Below are positions 1 through 8,439 of a stretch of DNA of 64,000 nt, piece by piece. How positions within the stretch are numbered: position 1 is the stretch's first letter; the number at the start of each line of letters is the position of its first letter. Origin of the DNA: Hyphomicrobiales bacterium (GTDB taxonomy: Bacteria > Pseudomonadota > Alphaproteobacteria > Rhizobiales > Rhizobiaceae); the NCBI GenBank assembly GCA_900472295.1, contig UCIA01000004.1, forward strand, positions 124,001 through 188,000. Direction: 5' to 3'. The translations under genes were made by a program, and so were the position numbers. Below the pieces are notes generated by a model that was not told the DNA's origin, made no database searches, and saw only the letters and a program-made list of their open reading frames with translations.

Positions 1-1010
1 CCGTAACCGCCCTGCCCGACCAGCCAGATAAAATCCGGAACCTCGTCATCCGGCCCGACCACCGGCGATCCGTCGGCGACGAAGGTCCGCAAGCCCGCCC
101 ATGAACGCGACACGCGCTGCACCTCGATCGTGGTCGCCCTTTCGAGACGCTCGGCACCGATGGCGACGTCGATGTCCTCGGCATAGGCATCCATCGGAAC
201 CGACGGCGTCGCATCGGACGGCGAGACGAACAGTTGCCCGGCATCCGGCTTGAAATAGAACTCGGCGCCGACATCATTGACCAGCGGCCAGTCCGAAATC
301 TCGACGTCCGCGGGCGCCGGAATGTTGAAGGCGGTTCGGCGCTTCGGCTGCAGGCCGACCGGGCGCACCCCTGCCATGGTGGCGACCTCGTCGCCCCAGG
401 CGCCGGCGGCATTGACGAGCGTTTGCGCAAGGAAGGTCCCCGCCGGCGTCTCGACCCGCCATTGGTCGCCCTGCCGCTCGATCCCCGTCAAACCGGCATT
501 GGTGACGATGCGCGCGCCGCGCGCGCGGGCGCCGCGCAGATAGCCCTGGTGCAGGCCGTTCACGTCGATGTCCATCGAATGCGGTTCGATATAGGCGCCG
601 GCGAGATAGTCCGCGCGCAGCACCGGTACGCGGGCGATCGCTTCGGCCGGCGTCATGGCGACGATCGAGGGCACCAGCGCTTGCGCCGCCGCCAGATCCT
701 CCCACAGGAGATCGAGCTGATCGGCGCGTGCCACGGTGATCATGCCGCGCTTGCTCAGCAGCGGATAGTCGCAGAAGCCGGTCGGCGGTTCGGTCAGGAA
801 AGACCGGCTGGCCAGCACGATCCGCCGGATGATGCCGTTGCCGTAATTTTCGGTAAAGCTCGCCGCCGAGCGCCCGGTCGTGTGATAGCCGCAATGGCTT
901 TCCCGCTCGAGCAGTACCAGCTTTGCGGAGCGGGATATCTCGAAGGCCGCACCGGCGCCGGCCATGCCGCCGCCGATAATGATGACGTCCATTTCCTCGG
1001 CGGCATTCAT
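1..1010 (-). CDS. FAD-dependent oxidoreductase, D-amino acid oxidase/DadA-like (C-terminus beyond window)
   Basis: The reading frame enters from the left edge, so only the first 336 residues are present. A dinucleotide-binding motif GGGMAG sits at residues 13-18, preceded by a hydrophobic strand, as in the DAO/glycine oxidase family. Later blocks (a TTGRSAAS stretch near residue 55, an NAAGAWGD stretch in the middle) are also typical of that family, which oxidises amines or amino acids with FAD. The start is the ATG at 1010, which overlaps the stop of the upstream FrhB-like gene as ATGA, so the two are probably translationally coupled. Lying downstream of D-hydantoinase and D-carbamoylase genes, its likely substrate is a D-amino acid; that is inferred from context. 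Sarcosine oxidase-like activity is the alternative. Confidence 0.85.
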   Translation of the reverse strand, partial: MNAAEEMDVIIIGGGMAGAGAAFEISRSAKLVLLERESHCGYHTTGRSAASFTENYGNGIIRRIVLASRSFLTEPPTGFCDYPLLSKRGMITVARADQLDLLWEDLAAAQALVPSIVAMTPAEAIARVPVLRADYLAGAYIEPHSMDIDVNGLHQGYLRGARARGARIVTNAGLTGIERQGDQWRVETPAGTFLAQTLVNAAGAWGDEVATMAGVRPVGLQPKRRTAFNIPAPADVEISDWPLVNDVGAEFYFKPDAGQLFVSPSDATPSVPMDAYAEDIDVAIGAERLERATTIEVQRVSRSWAGLRTFVADGSPVVGPDDEVPDFIWLVGQGGY

Positions 1011-2329
1011 ATCAACCCATCCTTCAACATGATTGCCCCGCCTTCGCGCGGCACGGCGGGCGGCTCCCCCAGGCGTCCGCGCCGCGCGCGGTCGCGAGCG
1101 CCACGCCCCTCGGCCAGATTCTCCGCCAGCGAATTCTGCGCGGCGCAATCTGCAAGGGCCAGATCGGTGACAAAAGGCACCGGCCTGCCGGCGATGGCCA
1201 TCCCTTTCAGCCGCGCCCAAACCGCGCGCCGCTTGCGCACCTGGTGCGACTGCAACTCGCTGATTTCGGCAATGCTGGTTTCGCGCTTGATCTCCACAGC
1301 GCCGGCCTCGACGGCCGCGTCGAACAGTTCGAGGCCGCGCCGGGTACGCACGATGATGCTGTTGAGCGGCTCGTCCTCGACGGCCGGCCCACCATTCAGC
1401 CAGGCGTCATGAACCGCGATATCCGCCACTTGGCCGATCGCGTCCGGACAGATCTTGCAGCGCGGCTGGATCATCCATTTGTCCTCGTCCTCCCACAACT
1501 GCCGATAGGTGAGTTCGAAGGCGCGGCCATCCCTGGTCTCGATCCGGTTGAGGCCGGGATTGCCGTGGCCGCGATAGCGAAACAGCGTGAGTTCGTCCTC
1601 GGCCAGGCCGAAACGCTGCAGAACCTGTTCCGATTTCGACAGGTCCGATGCGCCGCCGCAGACGAAGGCCAGGGCATAGCGCATATACTGGTCGACGCGC
1701 GGATCGAGCCGCGCCAAATTGTGCACGGCGGTGATGTCGCAAGGCTTGGCGATCAGTGCGAAGGGCTCGCTACGATCGAGGACAACGCGGAAATCCACCA
1801 GAGTCGCTGCGGGACCGTAGCGCGAGCCGGCGCCCTCAAGCATCGAAACGGCATCGAAGCTCAGCCGCCGCTCATTACGCATCGGCTGTGACCGTGAGGC
1901 GGCGACATGCAGCACGAACTTGACGCGTCCCGAGCTCAGCAGGAATTGACCAAGCGCCGTCAGAACCCCGCCTCCCGATCCGACAAACCGCACCGCGGGA
2001 TCTCCCGCGCGGCCGAGCACAAGCCGTTCGGCGGGGCCCCAAACGGTGTCCGTCAACGCGGCATTGCTCGCCTGCGCCGGCGGCGGACCGGCGATGCGCG
2101 TTCCCGGGCAGACGGCATTGATCCGCATCAGCGTGGACCTGCCCAATTCCTGCATTGCCACCGGCCGCTCGCGCCCTTCCGGCGTCATCACCATCTCGAC
2201 CTCGGCAGGCCCGGTGATCGAACGGCAGAGCCCGCAACCGATGCAAAGACCGCTCTCCACGATCTCGCCGAGAGATAGCGGCTCGGCCGCGCGCGGCGCC
2301 GTGTCCTGGCTGGTTTCGCTAAGGTCCAT
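1007..2329 (-). CDS. Coenzyme F420 hydrogenase/dehydrogenase beta subunit (FrhB/FdhB) family iron-sulfur protein
   Basis: This 440-residue protein carries an N-terminal [4Fe-4S]-type motif, C29-C32-C35, with a fourth Cys at 74 (CPG). A second group, CKIC, lies near residue 292 and is followed by the family pattern of Asp and ADIAVHDAW. The central SGGGVLTALGQFLL stretch matches the FrhB flavin region. FrhB-type proteins pass electrons between an iron-sulfur centre, a flavin and a partner. Alphaproteobacteria generally lack F420 enzymes of methanogens, so F420 use should not be assumed. The gene overlaps the downstream amino acid oxidase-like gene by four bases, so it may be that enzyme's electron acceptor or reductase. 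Twelve bases separate it from the carbamoylase upstream. Confidence 0.85.
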   Translation of the reverse strand: MDLSETSQDTAPRAAEPLSLGEIVESGLCIGCGLCRSITGPAEVEMVMTPEGRERPVAMQELGRSTLMRINAVCPGTRIAGPPPAQASNAALTDTVWGPAERLVLGRAGDPAVRFVGSGGGVLTALGQFLLSSGRVKFVLHVAASRSQPMRNERRLSFDAVSMLEGAGSRYGPAATLVDFRVVLDRSEPFALIAKPCDITAVHNLARLDPRVDQYMRYALAFVCGGASDLSKSEQVLQRFGLAEDELTLFRYRGHGNPGLNRIETRDGRAFELTYRQLWEDEDKWMIQPRCKICPDAIGQVADIAVHDAWLNGGPAVEDEPLNSIIVRTRRGLELFDAAVEAGAVEIKRETSIAEISELQSHQVRKRRAVWARLKGMAIAGRPVPFVTDLALADCAAQNSLAENLAEGRGARDRARRGRLGEPPAVPREGGAIMLKDGLI

Positions 2330-2341
2330 CTCGCTTCGATC

Positions 2342-3256
2342 TCAGGCCGGTTCCGAAATGCGCCGGTACTGGTCGGGGCGGCGATAGAGCGCGAAGTTGA
2401 AATTCACCTTCCGGCAGGTCTCGATCAAATCGAGATCGGCGCGGTGCACGATGACCTCGTCGTCGAGCGACATAGCCTGCGCGGCGATTTCGCCGGTCGG
2501 CGCGATGATGCAGGACCCGCCGATCAGTGCCTGGCCGTCTTCGAGCCCCGCCTTGGCGGCGGCAGCGACCCAGAGCGTGTTCTGGTAGGCGCCGGCCTGC
2601 ATCGGCAGATGATTGTGGAACATTCGCAGATGCGCCAGCGCCGGCGCCTCGTCGAGCAGCAGCGGCGTGTTGTAGCCTAGCAGGGCCACCTCGGCCCCGT
2701 TGAGGCAAAGCATGCGATAGGTTTCCGGCCAGCGGCGGTCGTTGCAGATCGCCATGCCGACACGCACGCCGCGATAGTCGAAGACCGGAAAGCCGAGATT
2801 GCCCGGTTCGAAATAGCGGCGTTCGAGATGCGTGGTGATGCCTTCCTCCGGCTCGCTCGACCCCGGCACATGCATCTTGCGGTAGCGGCCGATGAACCGC
2901 TCGTCCGGGCCGACAAGGTCCATGGTGTTGAAATGGCGCGTGCGGCCGTCTTCCCTTGCGATCTCGCAATAGCCGAGCGCGAAGCCGATCTTGAGGCGGG
3001 CGGCGGCATCATAGAGGCGTCGCGTTTCCAGCCCAGGCATCGCGCTTTCGAAGAAGGCGTCGATCTCCGCCTGATCGTCGATGCGCCAGCGCGGGAAGAA
3101 AGTGGTCAGCGCCATCTCGGGGAACACGGCAATCTCCGCCCCGGCGGAAGCTGCCTGTTCCAGCAGGTGGATGAGGCGATCGACCGTCTCGCCCCGCGTC
3201 GCACTGCGCTGGATGGGCCCGGTCTGGGCGACCGCGATAGTCAGGCATCGAGCCAT
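2342..3256 (-). CDS. N-carbamoyl-D-amino acid hydrolase (carbon-nitrogen hydrolase family)
   Basis: The 304-residue length fits D-carbamoylases, which hydrolyse N-carbamoyl-D-amino acids to D-amino acid, CO2 and ammonia. The catalytic triad of the nitrilase superfamily is visible as Glu47 in FPEMALTTFFPRW, Lys127 in YRKMHVPG and Cys171 in AICNDRRW. The FFPRW extension after the Glu is characteristic of D-carbamoylases rather than of general amidases. The start ATG lies 16 bases inside the end of the hydantoinase gene, implying coupled translation in one operon. No signal peptide is seen, so it acts in the cytoplasm. Confidence 0.9.
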   Translation of the reverse strand: MARCLTIAVAQTGPIQRSATRGETVDRLIHLLEQAASAGAEIAVFPEMALTTFFPRWRIDDQAEIDAFFESAMPGLETRRLYDAAARLKIGFALGYCEIAREDGRTRHFNTMDLVGPDERFIGRYRKMHVPGSSEPEEGITTHLERRYFEPGNLGFPVFDYRGVRVGMAICNDRRWPETYRMLCLNGAEVALLGYNTPLLLDEAPALAHLRMFHNHLPMQAGAYQNTLWVAAAAKAGLEDGQALIGGSCIIAPTGEIAAQAMSLDDEVIVHRADLDLIETCRKVNFNFALYRRPDQYRRISEPA

Positions 3257-4671
3257 GGCATCGTCTCCTCGACTGGTTTTCCCGAGCGGGCCGGATCGGC
3301 CGCGCTGCGCTCTACGAACTGTCCGAACCCCGGCTGCACTTGCAGCTCGCCGTCGGCGACCACCGGCACGCCGCGCACCAGAACGGTGGTCGGCTTGCCG
3401 GTCACGCTCCTGCCCTCATAGGGCGTGAAGTCGACACGCGAATGCAGCGCCCGGTGCCCGAGCGTCCAGGGCACTGTCGGATCCCACAGCGCCAGTTCGG
3501 CATCGAGGCCGACCGCTATGCGCCCTTTGGCATGTGCCAGACCGTAGATCGCGGCGGCATTGCGCGAGGTGAGATCAAGATAGCGCTCGAGCGTCAGGCG
3601 GCCGCTCAGCAGCCCCTCCGAGAAGAGCAGCGGCAGACGAGTCTCGATGCCTGGAATGCCGCTCAGCGTGGTGGTGAAGCCGGGGGTCTGCGACCGCGCG
3701 ATCTTGTCGGCGAAGAAATAGGGCGAATGGTCCGACGACCACAGGTCGATGCCGCCATCGATCAGCGCCTGCCACAAATGCCGATGGCTGCGCGGCGAGC
3801 GCGGCGGCGGTGAAAATACAAAGCGCGCCGCGTCCATGGCCGGACGATCGAGGTCGGCGGCGCCGATGAACAGATATTGCGGGCAGGTCTCGGCTATCGC
3901 GTCCACCCCTCGCCCGCGCGCCCGCGCCACCTCCTCGGCCGACTGCCAGGAAGAGACGTGGACGATTGTCATGCGCGCGCCGGTCATTTCGGCAAAGGCC
4001 AGCGCACGATGCGTTGCCTCGCGCTCCATCGTCTCGCTGTGGGCAACGAGATGGTAGCGGATATCGGTGCGGCCGAGATCGACCAGGCGCTGCCGCGTGC
4101 GTCTTATGGCGGCGTCATTCTCGGCATGGACCATGACGATCCAGCCAAGCCGATGGGCCGTGTCGAGCACCCTGAAGAAGAGATCGTCGTCGACGGCGAA
4201 GCCCTGATAGGTCATGAACAGCTTGACCGACGCGATGCCGCGGCCGGCGAGCTGCGAAAGCTGTTGCTCGACATCAGCGCCGGTGCCCATGGTCACCACC
4301 GCGTGCAGCCCGTAATCGATCACCGCGCGCCCTGTGGCACGGTCGAGCGCCCGATCGACGGCGGCGACGGTGCTCATCTCCGGACCCGGCATGCCGAACG
4401 GGACGATGCATGTCGTGCCGCCGAAGGCCGCCGAGATGGTGCCGGATTCGAAATCATCCGCATTGCCGGCCCCGCCCCAGACCGGCTGGTCGAGATGGCA
4501 ATGGGCATCGATGCCGCCCGGCATGACCCAACGACCACCGGCGCCGATCAGGGATTTGCCGGCCAGGCTTGTCCCGATGGCGGCAATGCGGCCGTCGTCG
4601 ACGGCGATATCGCATTCGGCCCAACCGTCGTCGAGGGCAACGCGTCCGCCTTTGATCACCAGCTCATGCAT
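3241..4671 (-). CDS. D-hydantoinase / dihydropyrimidinase-type cyclic amidohydrolase
   Basis: This 476-residue protein opens the ring of hydantoins or dihydropyrimidines. The binuclear metal site is complete to the eye: His57 and His59 in DAHCHL, the carboxylated Lys150 in SVKLFMTYQGF, a His in VHAEND, a His in IVHVSS, and an Asp in WSSDHSPY. Lys150 is at the residue number usual for D-hydantoinases. I place the start at ATG 4671, preceded by a GGGTGG-like ribosome site. A TTG at 4689 in the same frame would add six residues. It lies 24 bases after the RidA-family gene and overlaps the carbamoylase gene by 16 bases. The neighbouring D-carbamoylase favours hydantoinase activity over pyrimidine degradation. 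Confidence 0.88.
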   Translation of the reverse strand: MHELVIKGGRVALDDGWAECDIAVDDGRIAAIGTSLAGKSLIGAGGRWVMPGGIDAHCHLDQPVWGGAGNADDFESGTISAAFGGTTCIVPFGMPGPEMSTVAAVDRALDRATGRAVIDYGLHAVVTMGTGADVEQQLSQLAGRGIASVKLFMTYQGFAVDDDLFFRVLDTAHRLGWIVMVHAENDAAIRRTRQRLVDLGRTDIRYHLVAHSETMEREATHRALAFAEMTGARMTIVHVSSWQSAEEVARARGRGVDAIAETCPQYLFIGAADLDRPAMDAARFVFSPPPRSPRSHRHLWQALIDGGIDLWSSDHSPYFFADKIARSQTPGFTTTLSGIPGIETRLPLLFSEGLLSGRLTLERYLDLTSRNAAAIYGLAHAKGRIAVGLDAELALWDPTVPWTLGHRALHSRVDFTPYEGRSVTGKPTTVLVRGVPVVADGELQVQPGFGQFVERSAADPARSGKPVEETMPWLDA

Positions 4672-4695
4672 TCGGTTTGCCCACCCCAATCGGCG

Positions 4696-5046
4696 TCAGC
4701 CGACCGCCGCCGTCACCATGATCTCGACGCGATACTGGTCGCCGGCAAGCCGCGCCTCCACCGTCGCGCGCACCGGCATGGCGCTGCGGTCGATCCAGGC
4801 ATCCCAAGCCGTATTCATCATGTCGAAGTCGGCAATGTCGCGCAGCCAGATCTGGGCGCTGAGGAGTTTCGACTTGTCGCTGCCGGCCTTGGCCAGAAGC
4901 GCATCGATCTTGGCGAATATCTGCTTGGTCTGCGCGGTGGTGTCGCCGGAAAGGTCGTCCGCCGTCAGGCCGGAGACATAGACGGTGCCGTTATGGCGCA
5001 ACACCCGGCAGAAGCGTTGGCCGTTCTCAAGACGTTCGATCGTCAT
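4696..5046 (-). CDS. RidA (YjgF/YER057c/UK114) family protein
   Basis: The 116-residue protein has the small RidA fold pattern, with the conserved Arg in PVRATVEARLA and a C-terminal VEIMVTA strand. RidA proteins hydrolyse reactive 2-imino or enamine acids to 2-oxo acids and ammonia. As the first gene of the leftward operon, it would clear the imine formed by the amino acid oxidase-like enzyme at the other end of the operon. The role is inferred from family and context. A GAGGGGACCACGAG stretch just upstream of ATG 5046 supplies the ribosome site. Confidence 0.85.
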   Translation of the reverse strand: MTIERLENGQRFCRVLRHNGTVYVSGLTADDLSGDTTAQTKQIFAKIDALLAKAGSDKSKLLSAQIWLRDIADFDMMNTAWDAWIDRSAMPVRATVEARLAGDQYRVEIMVTAAVG

Positions 5047-5347
5047 CTCGTGGTCCCCTCTCGATCTTTGACAGGCGACCTATCGTAGGGAGCGCACAAA
5101 AGGACTGTAAAGCCTGTCGCGGGGCGCAACGCCATTTTCCGCCGCCGGGATGGCCAAAAAAATTGACGCCATAGCCGTGTCAATCTTCGCTTGCAGCGGG
5201 GATGACGGGGTGTAGCTTCTGTCTGGGAGAGCAGCCGGCCAGCGTGACTGCCAAGGGGAGCCGTCGCAATGCATAAGAATCCGGCGTCGGTTGTCTATGC
5301 TGCTTGCGATCTCCGGCGTCCGTTCTAGCCGGCCAGGCGCGGCATTG
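5047..5347. promoter_or_regulatory. Divergent control region between hydantoin operon and MFS operon
   Basis: About 300 bases separate the two divergent operons. A TTGAC/GTCAA inverted repeat with an 11-base spacer lies at 5163-5183, and a short CCTA/TAGG pair at about 5080. A strong ribosome site (AAGGGGAG) at about 5253 precedes ATG 5269, which opens a frame of only 19 codons ending at TAG 5328. That frame is not the MFS frame, so it may be a leader peptide or chance. No clear sigma-70 promoter can be fixed by eye. Confidence 0.4.
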
Positions 5348-6601
5348 ATGGGATCGATCGCTCAATCCGCGATGCGCTTTTGGCGGAACGCCGAGCGCTC
5401 CCGCGCAACGCTGCCGATGATGGCAAGCGTCTGCCTCGCCTGTATCGGCAGCGCCATGCTGACGACAGCGGTGTCGTTCCACCTCGGCAAAGCCGGCGTC
5501 GATCCCGGAACGGTGCAGATCGTGCTGACCGCCTATCCGGCCGGCTTCCTGATCGGATGCCTGATGACGCGTCCATTGGTCACCCGCTACGGCCATGAGC
5601 GGACATACCTGCTGGTCCTGGCAACCGCTCTGCTGTCGGCCCTGGGCTTCGTCGTTACCGACTTCATGCCGGCCTGGTTCTGCTTGCGGCTGCTCGGCGG
5701 CATGTCGATGGCCTCGATGTTCGTCGTCTGCGAGAGCTGGATCAATCTCTATGCCGAACAGCACAATCGCGGCTCGCTGTTCGCGCTCTACATGCTGACG
5801 ACGGCGATTGCCGTGCTGCTCGGCCAAGTCCTGGTGGCGATGGTCGGTCCGCAATCTTCGCATCTGTTTCTGGTCGCGATGGCGACGGTGCTTGTGGCCT
5901 TTGCGCCCAACTTCGCCGGGCTGCGCTGGCCGGCGCTACCATCGGTACAGAGCGATCCGGCGCCCGCGCCCGGAGCCAAGCCAGACAGGCGGCTCGGACC
6001 GCTGGCGCTTTTCAGGCTGGCGCCGGTAACGGTCGTGGCGATTTTCCAGGGCGGCATCACCAACATGAACGTCTTCGTGCTGACGCCTCTTTACGGGACG
6101 CAGATCGGCCTGTCGGCAGCGGCCACGGTCTGGCTGGTGACCACGATAAGCATTGCCGGCATGGTGGCGCAGACCCCGGTCGGCTGGCTTTCGGACCGTT
6201 TCGACCGCCGCCTGATACTGCTCGTGCAAGGACTGGTGTCGGTGACGGCCTGCGCCTCCATCGCTTGGGTCGGCACCCTGTCGGTGCCTCTGCTGTTCGT
6301 GCTGTTCTTCATATATGGCGCCACGGCGCTGACGATCTATCCGGTGGCCATGGCCTTCGGCGCATCGCAGCTGCATAGCCGGCACATGGTCGCCGCCTCC
6401 GGCACGCTGCTCCTGCTCTACTCGATCGGCAATGTGGCAACGCCGGGCGTCGCCGCGGGATTGATGGCGCATCTTGGGCCTCCCGCAATGTTCCTGCTGC
6501 TTGGCGGCGGCGCCGCCCTGGTCACATTGGCCGCCTGCTACAATCTCTTCCGCCGGCCGGTCAGGGCGCCGGCCATGCAAAGTGTCGAGGAACGGGTTTG
6601 A
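5348..6601 (+). CDS. MFS transporter
   Basis: A very hydrophobic 417-residue protein with about twelve membrane segments and the loop motif DRFDRR after segment 8, typical of the major facilitator superfamily. It resembles the YcaD/UMF2-like drug or metabolite transporter group. The start is uncertain. ATG 5348 is used here, ATG 5372 would remove eight residues, and in-frame TTG/ATG codons at 5291 and 5297 would add up to 19. None has a good ribosome site. It heads a rightward operon of catabolic genes, so it probably imports the substrate or exports a by-product. The next gene begins 10 bases after its stop. Confidence 0.85.
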   Translation: MGSIAQSAMRFWRNAERSRATLPMMASVCLACIGSAMLTTAVSFHLGKAGVDPGTVQIVLTAYPAGFLIGCLMTRPLVTRYGHERTYLLVLATALLSALGFVVTDFMPAWFCLRLLGGMSMASMFVVCESWINLYAEQHNRGSLFALYMLTTAIAVLLGQVLVAMVGPQSSHLFLVAMATVLVAFAPNFAGLRWPALPSVQSDPAPAPGAKPDRRLGPLALFRLAPVTVVAIFQGGITNMNVFVLTPLYGTQIGLSAAATVWLVTTISIAGMVAQTPVGWLSDRFDRRLILLVQGLVSVTACASIAWVGTLSVPLLFVLFFIYGATALTIYPVAMAFGASQLHSRHMVAASGTLLLLYSIGNVATPGVAAGLMAHLGPPAMFLLLGGGAALVTLAACYNLFRRPVRAPAMQSVEERV

Positions 6602-6611
6602 GGACGCCGCG

Positions 6612-7361
6612 ATGAACCGTCTAAGAGGCAGCGTTGTCCTGATCGCGGGCGCCGCAAGCGGCATTGGCGCCGCCATTGCCCGGCGCTGCGCCACGGAAGG
6701 CGCCAGCGTGGTCTGCGCCGATTACGAGCTTGCGGCAGCGCAAGCCCTTGCCGATGAGCTCGGCGCCGCCTCTTGCGCCTGCACCTGCAATGTGACCGAT
6801 GCCGAGCAGGCTCGCGGCGCCGTCGACATCGCAAGGCAGCGCTTCGGCCGGCTGGACGGACTGGTGCACAACGCCGCCGCACCATCGACCAACGCAACCG
6901 TCGTGGATCTCGACGAACAGAGCTGGCGCCGCGAACTCGATGTGAGCCTGACCGGTGCGTTCCTGATGAGCAAGTTCGCGGTGCCGTTGATCGCGGCGGG
7001 CGGCGGCGGCTCGGTCGTGTTCATCGGCTCGCAGTTCGGACGCGTCGCCACCGCCAATGCCGTCGCCTATTGCGCTGCCAAGGCGGGGCTGATCCATCTC
7101 GCCAAGGCGATGGCGGTCGACCACGCGCCGGACAAGGTGCGCGTCAACAGCCTGTCGCCGGGCGCGGTGGCGACAGTGCGCCTGCTGCGGAGATTTCCGG
7201 ACTTCGAGGCCGCCAATACGGGCCTTGGCCCGGCCCATCTGCTCGGCCGCATCGCGGAGCCGGATGAGATCGCCGCGGCGGCGGCTTTCCTTTTGTCATC
7301 AGACGCATCCTTCGTCACCGGATCCGACATGCTCGTGGACGGCGGCTATGCGACGCGCTGA
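6612..7361 (+). CDS. SDR family oxidoreductase
   Basis: A classical short-chain dehydrogenase of 249 residues. The nucleotide-binding motif is AGAASGIG at residues 12-19, the NAG-type motif is HNAA, and the catalytic YxxxK is in AYCAAKAG with Ser in the FIGSQFG stretch. The C-terminus ends with TGSDMLVDGGY, the usual tail. It would oxidise or reduce an alcohol/ketone with NAD(P). ATG 6612 has GAGGAC about ten bases upstream. It lies between the MFS transporter and the epimerase-like gene, and is paralogous to the SDR that closes this operon at 10728. Confidence 0.88.
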   Translation: MNRLRGSVVLIAGAASGIGAAIARRCATEGASVVCADYELAAAQALADELGAASCACTCNVTDAEQARGAVDIARQRFGRLDGLVHNAAAPSTNATVVDLDEQSWRRELDVSLTGAFLMSKFAVPLIAAGGGGSVVFIGSQFGRVATANAVAYCAAKAGLIHLAKAMAVDHAPDKVRVNSLSPGAVATVRLLRRFPDFEAANTGLGPAHLLGRIAEPDEIAAAAAFLLSSDASFVTGSDMLVDGGYATR

Positions 7362-7391
7362 TCCTGTTCGTTCAGCTTCGAAGGAGTTCAC

Positions 7392-8414
7392 ATGACGCTA
7401 CTCGTCACTGGAGGCACCGGCTTTGTCATGAGCGTGGTTGCGCGCGCTTGGCTCGACCGTAACCCGCAGGCCCGGGCCGTGATCCTCGACCGGTCCGGCC
7501 TCGACGCGGCGGCCGAAAAGCATTTCGCCCCGGTGCGCGACCGGCTCACAGTGATCGCCGCCGATGTCCTGGACCCAAAAGCCTGGTCCGCGGCGCTGGA
7601 CGAGCAAGGCATCACGGCGATCGTGCATGGCGCGACGATCACGCCGATCTCGCGTGGCAACGCCTCTGAAGCGAAACGCCAGCCGGAGGCGGAAGACCCC
7701 GCCCGCATCGTCGACGTCAATCTGATGGGCACCGTGCGGATGCTGGACTGGGCGCGCGACAGACCGGACCTCAAGCGCTTCATCTATGTCAGTTCCGGCT
7801 CCGTCTACCGTCACAATGGGCCGGACTGGAGCAGCGAGCCGCTGCCGGAAGACGGCTATGTCGCGCCGTTGACGCTCTACGGTATCTCGAAATTCGCCGC
7901 CGAGATGGTGACCAACCGCTATGCCGACCTATTCGGCCTTTCGGCGGTCTCGGTGCGGCTTGCCTCGGTCTACGGCCCGATGGACCGCGCGACCGAGAGC
8001 CGCAACTTTCGCCATGTTCCCAACCGCGTCGCGCATATGGCCCTGGCCGCCGAGACGATCAGGCCGAACAGCCTGGAGCCGGTCGGCGACTATGTCACAT
8101 CGACCGATGTTGCCGAGGCGATCCTTGCGCTGATCGATGCACCGCGCCTCAATTACCGCCACTACAATATCGGCTCCGGTTCCAGCCAGACGATCGGCGA
8201 GATTATCGACTGGGCAAGGGAACGCGTGCCAGGACTGAAGGTCGAAGTGACATCAGGGGAAGACGCCAACATCGTTCAGGATGTGAGACTGAAAGGCGGC
8301 ATGTGGGGGGCGTATGACATCGCCCGCATCCTGCGCGACACCACATGGCGGCCGCGTCCCGGGAAGGAAGCCTTCCACGCTTACATGGACTGGATATCCG
8401 CCAACGAAAACTGA
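7392..8414 (+). CDS. NAD-dependent epimerase/dehydratase family protein
   Basis: An extended short-chain dehydrogenase of 340 residues. The Rossmann motif near the N-terminus is TGGTGFVMS, in which the third Gly of the usual GxxGxxG is replaced by Met. The catalytic YxxxK is YGISK and the preceding Ser lies in YVSSGSVY. Such proteins act on nucleotide sugars, sugar lactones or uronates. No nucleotide-sugar genes are nearby, so an NAD-dependent step on a small catabolic substrate is more likely. A GAAGGAG ribosome site precedes ATG 7392. Confidence 0.85.
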   Translation: MTLLVTGGTGFVMSVVARAWLDRNPQARAVILDRSGLDAAAEKHFAPVRDRLTVIAADVLDPKAWSAALDEQGITAIVHGATITPISRGNASEAKRQPEAEDPARIVDVNLMGTVRMLDWARDRPDLKRFIYVSSGSVYRHNGPDWSSEPLPEDGYVAPLTLYGISKFAAEMVTNRYADLFGLSAVSVRLASVYGPMDRATESRNFRHVPNRVAHMALAAETIRPNSLEPVGDYVTSTDVAEAILALIDAPRLNYRHYNIGSGSSQTIGEIIDWARERVPGLKVEVTSGEDANIVQDVRLKGGMWGAYDIARILRDTTWRPRPGKEAFHAYMDWISANEN

Positions 8415-8439
8415 ACCACCAGTCGAAGGAAACCAGCCG

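Noticed and set aside
234..1412. 392-codon open frame on the plus strand
   Set aside because: It lies antisense to the DAO-like and FrhB-like genes, is Arg/Ala/Gly-rich and has no family pattern; a high-GC shadow.
1007..2329. F420-dependent metabolism
   Set aside because: The FrhB family includes many members that do not use F420, and no F420 synthesis gene is in the window.
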